Assembly: GCA_027619655.1 (NCBI GenBank)
Contig: JAQCHR010000160.1
Coordinates: 1-7,853 of the forward strand
DNA: 7,853 nt
Reading direction: 5' to 3'
Source of the DNA: Pseudomonadota bacterium
GTDB lineage: Bacteria > Pseudomonadota > Alphaproteobacteria > UBA8366 > GCA-2717185
Shown here piece after piece: positions 1-6,090 of the stretch. A program made the position numbers and the translations under genes. The notes under the pieces were generated by a model that did no database searches, was not told where the DNA came from, and saw only the letters and a list, made by a program, of their open reading frames with translations. Positions within the stretch are counted from its first letter, which is position 1; each line of letters opens with the position of its first letter.

Positions 1-1
1 C

Positions 2-26
2 CCCCGCCGATAAATCGGCGGGGTTT
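2..26. terminator. Hairpin downstream of gltA, probable intrinsic terminator
   Basis: Positions 2-10 (CCCCGCCGA) pair perfectly with 15-23 (TCGGCGGGG) around a TAAA loop. This is a 9-bp, almost all G-C stem that can extend to 10 bp. It lies about 67 bp past the gltA stop codon. Read on the plus strand the stem is followed by TTTGTCT, a short T-run. Read on the minus strand, the direction of gltA, any T-run would fall beyond the window edge, so only half of the terminator can be judged. It could be bidirectional and also stop a plus-strand-reading or convergent neighbour outside the window. Confidence 0.6.
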
Positions 27-89
27 GTCTACACGACCTGTGTATCGACGGCGCCACTATCCGGTACTCGCCAAATACGGGGCGTCGAT

Positions 90-1409
90 CTACCGCTTTT
101 CGATCGGCACGAATTTGCGGTCCTTGTGGCCCGTGTAGAGTTGCCGCGGCCGGGAGATCTTCTGCGACGGGTCCTCGATCATTTCCTGCCATTGGGAAAT
201 CCAGCCGACCGTCCGCGCCACGGCGAACAGCACGGTGAACATCGATGTCGGGAAGCCAAGCGCCTTCAGGATGATGCCCGAATAGAAATCCACGTTCGGG
301 AACAGCTTGCGCTTGATGAAATATTCGTCTTCCAGCGCAATGCGTTCCAGTTCCATGGCAATGTCGAGCAGGGGCTCGTCTTCGATTCCCAGTTCATCCA
401 GAACGTCATGCGCCGATTTCATCAGCACGCGGGCGCGCGGGTCGTGGTTCTTGTAGACCCGGTGGCCGAAGCCCATGAGCTTGAAGTTATCCTTCGGATC
501 CTTCACCCGCTTGATGACCTCGCCGATTTTGTCCTTGCTGCCGATCTCGTTCAGCATGATCAGCACGGCTTCGTTGGCGCCGCCATGCGCCGGGCCCCAC
601 AACGAGGCGATGCCCGCGGCGATGCAGGCGAAAGGATTGGCACCCGAAGATCCCGCCGTGCGCACGGTCGAGGTGGAGGCGTTCTGTTCGTGATCCGCAT
701 GCAGAATCAGGATTTTTTCCATCGCGTCGGCGACGGTCGGGCTGACCTTGTATTCCTCCGCCGGGACCGCGAACATCATATGCAGGAAGTTTTCCGCATA
801 ACCCATGTCATTGCGCGGGTAAACGAAGGGCTGGCCGATGGAATACTTGTAGGCCATGGCCGCGATGGTCGGCATCTTGGCGATCAACCGGTGGGTGGCG
901 ACCATGCGCTGGTGCGGGTCGTTGATGTCGGTCGAGTCGTGATAGAAGGCCGACAGCGCGCCGGCCACGCCGCACAGGACTGCCATCGGATGGGCATCGC
1001 GCCGGAAGCCGCGGTAGAAGTTATGGAGTTGTTCATGCACCATCGTGTGGTTGGTGATGGTTTTTTCGAACGTCTCTTTTTCGGCGGCGTTGGGCAATTC
1101 GCCTTTCAGCAACAGGTGGCAGACTTCCAGGAAGTTGCAGTTCGCTGCCAGGTCCTCGATCGAGTAGCCGCGATGCATCAGGATGCCTTCTTCGCCGTCG
1201 ATATAGGTAATCTTCGACTCGCAGGCGCCTGTTGACGTAAATCCCGGATCATATGTGAAATGTCCGGTCTGGCCGTACAGCGGGCGTACGTCGATCACTT
1301 TCGGTCCCACGGTACCTGTCATCAACGGAAAATCGTATGTTTCACCCGTACTGTGGTCTGTCAGTGTCACATACTCGTTTCCGAGTGCACCCTTCGCTTT
1401 ATCGCTCAT
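90..1409 (-). CDS. gltA: Citrate synthase, type II (hexameric bacterial form)
   Basis: This cytoplasmic enzyme condenses acetyl-CoA with oxaloacetate to citrate, the entry step of the TCA cycle. The 439-residue protein is full length for the family. The three catalytic residues are visible: His275 in WGPAHGG, His316 in GFGHRVYKNHDPRA (313-326) and Asp374 in PNVDFYSG. The oxaloacetate-contacting His240 lies in HADHEQNAS and Arg399 in VARTVGW. An N-terminal region of about 60 residues precedes the catalytic fold, as in the Gram-negative NADH-sensitive type; NADH sensitivity here is inferred, not visible. The ATG at 1409 is preceded by AGAAAGG (1416-1422) with a 6-base spacer. gltX lies 114 bp upstream on the same strand, so read-through from gltX is possible, but that gap is large enough for a separate promoter. 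The stop codon is TAG. Confidence 0.97.
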   Translation of the reverse strand: MSDKAKGALGNEYVTLTDHSTGETYDFPLMTGTVGPKVIDVRPLYGQTGHFTYDPGFTSTGACESKITYIDGEEGILMHRGYSIEDLAANCNFLEVCHLLLKGELPNAAEKETFEKTITNHTMVHEQLHNFYRGFRRDAHPMAVLCGVAGALSAFYHDSTDINDPHQRMVATHRLIAKMPTIAAMAYKYSIGQPFVYPRNDMGYAENFLHMMFAVPAEEYKVSPTVADAMEKILILHADHEQNASTSTVRTAGSSGANPFACIAAGIASLWGPAHGGANEAVLIMLNEIGSKDKIGEVIKRVKDPKDNFKLMGFGHRVYKNHDPRARVLMKSAHDVLDELGIEDEPLLDIAMELERIALEDEYFIKRKLFPNVDFYSGIILKALGFPTSMFTVLFAVARTVGWISQWQEMIEDPSQKISRPRQLYTGHKDRKFVPIEKR

Positions 1410-1415
1410 TGCAGA

Positions 1416-1422
1416 CCTTTCT
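1416..1422 (-). promoter_or_regulatory. Ribosome binding site of gltA
   Basis: On the minus strand AGAAAGG is followed by six bases (TCTGCA) and the ATG at 1409. It supports this start, with the N-terminal region of about 60 residues kept. The same spacing is seen at gltX, moeA and the second Met of comEC. Confidence 0.7.
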
Positions 1423-1428
1423 GTGTTT

Positions 1429-1444
1429 TCAAATGATCAAATGA
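1429..1444. repeat. Perfect tandem duplication of an 8-bp unit in the gltA leader
   Basis: The octamer TCAAATGA occurs twice with no gap (1429-1436 and 1437-1444), and the junction forms the palindrome TGATCA. It sits 20-35 bp upstream of the gltA start, just before the ribosome binding site. It could be part of the gltA promoter or leader, a binding site for a dimeric regulator, or chance. No function can be assigned from sequence alone. Confidence 0.5.
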
Positions 1445-1474
1445 CAGTTTCGGCATGCCCAAACCGCGCACTGC

Positions 1475-1532
1475 GCATTGCAGCATGCAACGTTAACCCG
1501 TCTCTCCCTCGCATTGCACTGCATTATAATGC
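1475..1532. repeat. Short repeats and palindromes between gltX and gltA
   Basis: The gltX-gltA gap and the gltX stop contain several short symmetrical elements. GCATTGCA is present twice in the same orientation (1475-1482 and 1511-1518), each copy next to a CACTGC. A TTGCA/TGCAA inverted pair lies around 1479-1491. GCATTATAATGC (1521-1532) is a perfect 12-bp palindrome that contains the gltX stop codon. None forms a long GC-rich stem followed by a T-run, so I do not call a terminator for gltX. The region probably holds the gltA promoter, but no convincing -35/-10 pair can be picked. Confidence 0.4.
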
Positions 1533-2975
1533 GCTATTTGCCGGTGGGCAAATGACCTTCAGGGCGCCTTGCATCCCGGGTACCTGTTTCAGGCGCGCCA
1601 GGGTTTCGTCCTTTCCCAGGATGCCAATGACCTCGAAGATGCCCGGTGATGCATTTGAACCTGTGAGGGCGGCGCGCATGGGCTGCGCCAGCGCACCGAG
1701 GCCGACATTCTGTTCCGCCACGGTCTGACGGGCGGCCTCTTCCGGGGCCTCGTCAGTCCAGGTTTCGATGCCGGCAAGGGCTTCGGAAAACCGGGCGAGG
1801 ATATCGACACCGGCTGCGTCCAGCAGCTTCGCGGCCTTCGCGTTTGCGAGAGGATATTGCGGCGCAGCGACGTAAATTCCTGCATTTTCGACGAGTTCGT
1901 TCAGCGACTTGACCCGTTGTGCAAGCGCGGGCAGGCCCTGCGCCAGCCGCTCGCGGACAATATCCCGCTGGTCGTCGGGAATCTTTCCGGCCAGTTTTTC
2001 CATGACCATCTGCGCCAGCGCGGCCGGGTCCGCTGCCCGCAGATAATGGCTGTTGATACTGTCCAGTTTGGCGAAATCGAACCGCGCTGCCGCCTTGCCG
2101 ACGCTGTCCATGTCAAACCATTCGATCGCCTGGTCGGTTTCGATGATCTCGTCGTCGCCATGGCTCCAGCCGAGCCGCAGCAGATAGTTTCGCAGCGCCG
2201 CCGGCAGGTAGCCCATGTCGCGATACGCATCGACACCCAGCGCGCCGTGGCGCTTGGACAGCTTCTGTCCATCGGCGCCGTGGATCAGGGGAATATGGGC
2301 GAAGACCGGAACTTTCCAGCCGCAGGCCTGAAACAGCTGGGTCTGGCGCGATGCATTGGTTAGATGATCGTCGCCCCGGATGACATGGGTGATCCCCATG
2401 TCGTGATCGTCCACTACCACGGACAGCATATAGGTTGGCGTGCCGTCGCTTCGCAGCAGGATCATGTCGTCGAGCTGGCTGTTGGCGACCCGCACCGCGC
2501 CCTGGACGAGGTCCTCGATAACCGTCTCGCCATCCTGCGGCGCCTTCAGGCGGATCGCCGGGCTGACTCCCGCGGGGGCCTCCGATGGGTCGCGGTCCCG
2601 CCACCGTCCGTCATAGCGGATGCTACGGCCCTCTGATTTGGCCGTTTCGCGCATTTCGGCAAGTTCTTCGGGGCTGCAGTAGCAGCGGTAGGCGTTGCCG
2701 GACGCGAGCAGGTCGTTCACGACTGCGACATGCCGGTCCATGTGCTGCGACTGGAAATAGGTCTCACCGTCCCAGTTGAGTTCCAGCCATTTCAGGCCGT
2801 CCAGGATTGCTTCGACGGCTTCCGGCGTGGAGCGCTTGCGATCCGTATCCTCAATGCGCAGCATGAATTTGCCGCCATGATGCTTCGAGAACAGCCAGTT
2901 GAACAACGCCGTGCGTGCACCGCCAATATGCAGGAAACCGGTTGGCGAGGGTGCAAATCGCGTGACGACGGTCAT
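1524..2975 (-). CDS. gltX: Glutamyl-tRNA synthetase
   Basis: This class I aminoacyl-tRNA synthetase attaches glutamate to tRNA-Glu in the cytoplasm. From the chosen ATG the protein has 483 residues, normal for the family. The ATP-binding signatures are present: PSPTGFLHIGG at residues 9-19 (HIGH motif His16) and KLSKR at 238-242 (KMSKS motif). RIEDTDRKRS (40-49) and the GDDH segment (201-204) are also typical of the glutamyl enzyme. The zinc-binding insertion keeps Cys98 and Cys100 but has Trp125 and Asp127 where the E. coli enzyme has Cys and His, so zinc is probably not bound. An in-frame GTG at 3020 would add 15 residues but lacks a ribosome site, whereas the ATG at 2975 has one. Many alphaproteobacteria carry two gltX copies; which copy this is, and whether it also mischarges tRNA-Gln, cannot be read here. 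Confidence 0.96.
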   Translation of the reverse strand: MTVVTRFAPSPTGFLHIGGARTALFNWLFSKHHGGKFMLRIEDTDRKRSTPEAVEAILDGLKWLELNWDGETYFQSQHMDRHVAVVNDLLASGNAYRCYCSPEELAEMRETAKSEGRSIRYDGRWRDRDPSEAPAGVSPAIRLKAPQDGETVIEDLVQGAVRVANSQLDDMILLRSDGTPTYMLSVVVDDHDMGITHVIRGDDHLTNASRQTQLFQACGWKVPVFAHIPLIHGADGQKLSKRHGALGVDAYRDMGYLPAALRNYLLRLGWSHGDDEIIETDQAIEWFDMDSVGKAAARFDFAKLDSINSHYLRAADPAALAQMVMEKLAGKIPDDQRDIVRERLAQGLPALAQRVKSLNELVENAGIYVAAPQYPLANAKAAKLLDAAGVDILARFSEALAGIETWTDEAPEEAARQTVAEQNVGLGALAQPMRAALTGSNASPGIFEVIGILGKDETLARLKQVPGMQGALKVICPPANSAL

Positions 2976-2981
2976 TTCGGG

Positions 2982-2987
2982 CCTTTC
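2982..2987 (-). promoter_or_regulatory. Ribosome binding site deciding the gltX start
   Basis: On the minus strand GAAAGG is followed by six bases and the ATG at 2975. Translation from this ATG gives MTVVTRFAPSPTG, the usual beginning of the family, ahead of the HIGH motif. The upstream GTG at 3020 has only an AT-rich, purine-poor leader. This favours the 483-residue product over a 498-residue one. Confidence 0.75.
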
Positions 2988-3098
2988 GCTGGACAAAAAG
3001 GAGCAGGCGCGGTGTAGCACGCTGTTGGTTAAGGAGAAATATTTTTCGATTTGTGGATTGGAATAGCGCGCCGCCGATGGATTTTGCGATAACCCGTT

Positions 3099-3104
3099 GA
3101 GAGG
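3099..3104 (+). promoter_or_regulatory. Ribosome binding site of comEC, favouring the second ATG
   Basis: GAGAGG ends 3 bases before the first ATG (3108) and 6 bases before a second, adjacent ATG (3111). The 6-base spacing matches the other genes of this window, so initiation at 3111 is the better guess. The protein would then be 711 rather than 712 residues. Confidence 0.6.
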
Positions 3105-3107
3105 CGG

Positions 3108-5246
3108 ATGATGACTCTGACGGATCTAGGAAACATTAAGACAACCGCAAGGGACGTGTTTGCGGGATTGGCGGCACAGTTTCATGCCGAGCGGGAGCGA
3201 TGGCCACTCTGGTCGCCCGTGCTCTTCGCCATTGGCATTGCCGCCTATTTCTCCCTGTCTTTCGAGCCGTCTTACTGGATGGGAGGCGGTGCGGCCGGTA
3301 TCGCGGTCGTGATCCTTCTGCTGCGCCGGCATGCGGGAACGGCGTTCCTGCCGCTCGCCGCAATGGCAATCATCGGTCTTGGATTCGCAGCGGCGCAATT
3401 CCGGACGGTTTCGGTCGCGGCACCGGTGCTCAAGAAAAACTACGGGCCGGCCGTCGTAACGGGCCGGATCGTCCGGATCGAGGCGTTTCCGGCGTATTCG
3501 CGAATACTGATGGACCAGCTTCGGCTCCCCGGGATCGCGCCGGGCGAGACGCCGGAAACGGTTCGCGTCCGGCTGAACCGGTCCGGCGCGCTCCTGCCGG
3601 GCATGCGGATCACGGTCTTCGCGAAACTGGCGCCGCCCTCCGGTCCCGCGGCGCCGGGCGACTACGATTTTCGCCGCAGGGCCTGGTTTGAACAGCTCGG
3701 CGGGGTCGGTTTCGCGCTGGGGGCGCCGCGTCCTGCTGCGGCGGAAGGCGATGCATTATCCGGCGACCTCCTGATCGGAATATCGGATTTTCGAGGCCGC
3801 ATCTGGGAGCGGATCCGCCATGCCTTGCCCGGGGCGGCGGGCGGAATCGCCGTCGCTTTGATTACCGGAGACCGCAGTGCCATTCCCGTCGATGTTATCG
3901 ATGCCATGCGGGATTCGGGACTGGCGCATCTGCTGGCCATCTCCGGCCTGCATATGGGGCTGGTCGCGGGGTTCCTGTTTTTTGGAATGCGAACCCTGCT
4001 GGCATGCAGCGAGACACTGGCGTTGCATTATCCCATCAAGAAATGGGCGGCGGTCGCGGCACTGCTGGGCAGCGCCGGTTACCTTGTTCTGACCGGGGCG
4101 ACAGTGCCGACGCAGCGCGCCTTCCTGATGACCGGGCTGGTCCTGCTTGCGGTGCTGTTCGACCGGACCGCCATCTCGCTGCGCCTGGTAGCCTGGGCCG
4201 CGGCCTTCATCCTCATCGTCGCGCCGGAAAGCCTGCTTGGCGCCAGCTTCCAGATGTCCTTTGCCGCCGTCGTCGCGCTGGTCTCGGTCTATGAGCAGGG
4301 CGTGCCATACCTGCAACGATGGCAGGGCGGCGGGTGGGGCGGGCGCATTCCGCGCTATATCGGCGGCGTCGCGCTGACGACCCTGATTGCGGGGGCGGCG
4401 ACGGGGCTTATCGCCCTGTACCATTTCGGCCGCATCACGCATTTCGGCCTTGCGGCGAATCTTGTCGCTGTGCCAGTTACGGCCCTGTGGATCATGCCCT
4501 GGGCGGTTTTGTCGGTCGCGCTGATGCCCTTCGGCCTCGAAGGCCTGGCGCTTGTTCCGATGGAGTGGGGCGTTGCCCTTGTCATTGATGTTGCGCGAAG
4601 CGTGGCGGGTTGGCCGGGCGCCGTCAGTCTTGTGCCGGCCATGCCGGTTTGGGGCCTGGCATCGATGGCACTGGGCGGCTTATGGCTGTGTCTCTGGCGG
4701 CGGTGCTGGCGCTATTTCGGGATTGCGGGCATTGCCGCGGGGCTCGTTGCCATTCCCCTGCATCAGGCACCCGATATCCTGGTTGCCGGCGATGGCGACG
4801 TGATGGCCGTCCGGGACGCGGATGGCGCGCTCATTCTGACCAGTGAGCGCCGGGGCCGGCGGACGGCGCGTAGCTGGCTGGAGAGCGCTGGGCAGCGTGA
4901 TGCCCGCTACGCGACCGACAGGGCGGGTGCGGAACGAATCGCCTGCGATGCGCTGGGCTGCATCGCCCATCTGCGCGACAGGACGATTGCGCTGGTCGAA
5001 GATGCCCGCGCCCTGTCTGAGGATTGCCGGCACGCTGATATCATCGTGAGCGCGGTTCCGGTCCGGCGGCGCTGCGCATCGGCGCAATTCGTTGTGGACC
5101 GGTTTGACCTGTGGCGTTACGGCGCGCACGCCATTCGCATTGACCCTGACGGGGCTGTATCCGTTGAAACGGTGGCCGATTACTCGGGCAATCGACCCTG
5201 GGCGTCCAAACGGCCCGAATGGCGGCGGTCGGGAAAGGATCAGTAG
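3108..5246 (+). CDS. comEC: ComEC/Rec2-family DNA uptake channel with non-catalytic C-terminal tail
   Basis: This polytopic inner-membrane protein is related to ComEC, which moves single-stranded DNA into the cytoplasm during natural transformation. Residues 34-98 hold N-terminal membrane segments. About 99-205 is the soluble DUF4131-like domain, including the PGDYDFRRRAWFEQLGGVGFA-type stretch. Residues 245-530 form the competence domain, with signature GLAHLLAISGLHMG at 271-284 and many hydrophobic helices. Residues about 552-712 correspond in place to the metallo-beta-lactamase-like domain of longer ComEC proteins. They contain none of its HxHxDH metal ligands, only four cysteines (613, 618, 640, 656) and the segment DRFDLWRYGAHAI. 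Shortened tails of this kind are usual in alphaproteobacteria, as I recall. The gene faces lexA and overlaps its end by 7 bp. No other competence gene is visible, so active transformation cannot be claimed. Confidence 0.93.
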   Translation: MMTLTDLGNIKTTARDVFAGLAAQFHAERERWPLWSPVLFAIGIAAYFSLSFEPSYWMGGGAAGIAVVILLLRRHAGTAFLPLAAMAIIGLGFAAAQFRTVSVAAPVLKKNYGPAVVTGRIVRIEAFPAYSRILMDQLRLPGIAPGETPETVRVRLNRSGALLPGMRITVFAKLAPPSGPAAPGDYDFRRRAWFEQLGGVGFALGAPRPAAAEGDALSGDLLIGISDFRGRIWERIRHALPGAAGGIAVALITGDRSAIPVDVIDAMRDSGLAHLLAISGLHMGLVAGFLFFGMRTLLACSETLALHYPIKKWAAVAALLGSAGYLVLTGATVPTQRAFLMTGLVLLAVLFDRTAISLRLVAWAAAFILIVAPESLLGASFQMSFAAVVALVSVYEQGVPYLQRWQGGGWGGRIPRYIGGVALTTLIAGAATGLIALYHFGRITHFGLAANLVAVPVTALWIMPWAVLSVALMPFGLEGLALVPMEWGVALVIDVARSVAGWPGAVSLVPAMPVWGLASMALGGLWLCLWRRCWRYFGIAGIAAGLVAIPLHQAPDILVAGDGDVMAVRDADGALILTSERRGRRTARSWLESAGQRDARYATDRAGAERIACDALGCIAHLRDRTIALVEDARALSEDCRHADIIVSAVPVRRRCASAQFVVDRFDLWRYGAHAIRIDPDGAVSVETVADYSGNRPWASKRPEWRRSGKDQ

Positions 5247-5944
5247 CGGCGCATCAGCCCGGCCAGCCGGCCCTGGACCTTGACGCGGTCCGGTCCGAAA
5301 ATCCGCGTTTCGTAAGACTTGTTCGCGGGTTCGAGCGCAATGGAATCGCCCTTCTTGCGCAGGCGCTTGAGGGTTACCTCATTGTCGTCGATCAGCGCGA
5401 CGACGATGGCGCCGGTTTCCGCGTTGTCGCAGCGCTGGATGATGACCGTATCGCCATCAAGTATGCCGGCATCGATCATCGAATCGCCTTCGACTTCGAG
5501 CGCGTAATGCTCGCCGCCGCCCAGCATGCTGACAGGGATGCTGACCGGGGTCGACTGGTCGCGAAGCGCCTCGATCGGGGTTCCCGCCGCGATCTTGCCG
5601 TAGAGCGGCAGGGGGATGCTTTCGACGCTGCCGTCGGCGAAATTGCCGCCCGACGGCGGCGTGTATTCCTCATTATTGATGATGGTCGGTGAAAATCCGG
5701 CGCGCGAACCGAGACCGGCGCTTTCGGCGTTCTCCGGCAATTTCAGGACTTCGAGCGCGCGCGCGCGGTGCGGCAGGCGGCGGATGAAATTGCGTTCCTC
5801 CAGGCCGGTAATCAGCCGGTGAATACCTGATTTCGACTTGAGGCTGAGCGCTTCCTTCATTTCCTCGAATGACGGCGAAACCCCGGTTTCCAACAGTTTT
5901 TCCTGAATAAACATCAGCAGTTCGTACTGCTTGCGCGTCAACAT
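5240..5944 (-). CDS. lexA: LexA repressor, self-cleaving regulator of the SOS response
   Basis: LexA binds operators of DNA-damage genes as a dimer and cleaves itself when RecA filaments form. The 234-residue protein has an N-terminal winged helix (about 1-65) with MLTRKQYELL at the start and recognition-helix region SKSGIHRLITGLEERNF (37-53). A linker follows, then the S24 peptidase-like domain. The cleavage bond is Ala120-Gly121 in YGKIAAGTP. The catalytic pair is Ser155 in VEGDSM and Lys193 in VTLKRL. The reading frame is open for 22 more codons upstream, but the ATG at 5944 gives the family start, has a strong ribosome site, and lies downstream of the promoter. An SOS operator overlaps that promoter, implying autoregulation. 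The gene begins 146 bp after moeA ends on the same strand and ends overlapping comEC tail-to-tail. Confidence 0.97.
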   Translation of the reverse strand: MLTRKQYELLMFIQEKLLETGVSPSFEEMKEALSLKSKSGIHRLITGLEERNFIRRLPHRARALEVLKLPENAESAGLGSRAGFSPTIINNEEYTPPSGGNFADGSVESIPLPLYGKIAAGTPIEALRDQSTPVSIPVSMLGGGEHYALEVEGDSMIDAGILDGDTVIIQRCDNAETGAIVVALIDDNEVTLKRLRKKGDSIALEPANKSYETRIFGPDRVKVQGRLAGLMRRY

Positions 5945-5950
5945 TGTGCT

Positions 5951-5958
5951 TTCTCCCC
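5951..5958 (-). promoter_or_regulatory. Ribosome binding site deciding the lexA start
   Basis: On the minus strand GGGGAGAA precedes the ATG at 5944, with 8 bases between GGAG and ATG. It is the purine-richest site in the window and rules in the MLTRKQ start over upstream in-frame alternatives. Confidence 0.8.
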
Positions 5959-6018
5959 AAACCGATATCCTGCGCTGTTCGCCACAAGATATGGAACAAA
6001 ACAAAAACATCTATACAT

Positions 6019-6045
6019 GTTCTAGTTTGGTTCGCGTTTTGGTTC
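6019..6045. promoter_or_regulatory. LexA operator (SOS box) with a third half-site
   Basis: On the plus strand GTTC (6019-6022), seven bases, then GTTC (6030-6033) make an exact alphaproteobacterial SOS box, GTTC-N7-GTTC. A third GTTC (6042-6045) follows after eight bases. On the minus strand these are GAAC half-sites lying in the -10, in the spacer and in the -35 of the lexA promoter. Bound LexA would therefore block RNA polymerase directly. The N7 pair is the core operator; the role of the third half-site is an inference. Confidence 0.85.
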
Positions 6046-6047
6046 AA
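6019..6047 (-). promoter_or_regulatory. lexA promoter
   Basis: On the minus strand TTGAAC (6042-6047) is separated by exactly 17 bp from TAGAAC (6019-6024). Each hexamer matches the sigma-70 consensus at 4 of 6 positions. Transcription would begin near 6012, giving a leader of roughly 68 bases before the lexA ATG. A second -10-like TATAGA lies just downstream (about 6010-6015) but lacks a good -35. The -35 and -10 elements each contain a GAAC half-site of the SOS operator. Confidence 0.65.
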
Positions 6048-6090
6048 GGGGAAAAATGCACCCGGGCAAAATAATGCGACTTCTGGTCTT

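Larger units (their letters stand above)
2976..3107. promoter_or_regulatory. Divergent spacer between gltX and comEC
   Basis: This 132-bp gap separates the start codons of gltX (minus) and comEC (plus) and must hold at least one promoter for each direction. The stretch at about 3029-3064 is clearly AT-rich against a GC-rich background, as expected for promoter DNA. I could not find a -35/-10 pair with good spacing on either strand. It contains no GTTC or GAAC half-site, so neither gene looks under direct LexA control from here. Confidence 0.4.

Noticed and set aside
126..1235. A 369-codon open frame on the plus strand opposite gltA
   Set aside because: It lies wholly antisense to a clear citrate synthase gene. 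Its product is rich in Arg, His, Val and Gln with no domain or ribosome site; long antisense frames are expected in GC-rich coding DNA.
2976..3020. A 15-codon N-terminal extension of GltX from a GTG at 3020
   Set aside because: The GTG has no ribosome binding site, the extra residues do not belong to the family, and the ATG at 2975 has both a good site and the expected N-terminus.
3756..4442. A 228-codon open frame on the minus strand opposite comEC
   Set aside because: It is antisense to the competence domain of comEC, has a Gln/Arg/Asp-rich composition, and shows no family motif.
5258..5273. GC-rich inverted repeat near the lexA/comEC junction, considered as a terminator
   Set aside because: The stem is only about 4 bp, has no T-run on either side, and lies within the lexA coding region.
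5755..5767. An alternating GC run (13 bases) that could form Z-DNA
   Set aside because: It encodes the conserved Arg-Ala-Arg-Ala part of the LexA winged helix, so codon use in a GC-rich genome explains it.
5977..5997. Extra isolated GTTC (5977) and GAAC (5994) near the lexA leader, considered as additional SOS half-sites
   Set aside because: They are not paired at the N7 spacing in the same orientation, and four-base matches are common by chance.
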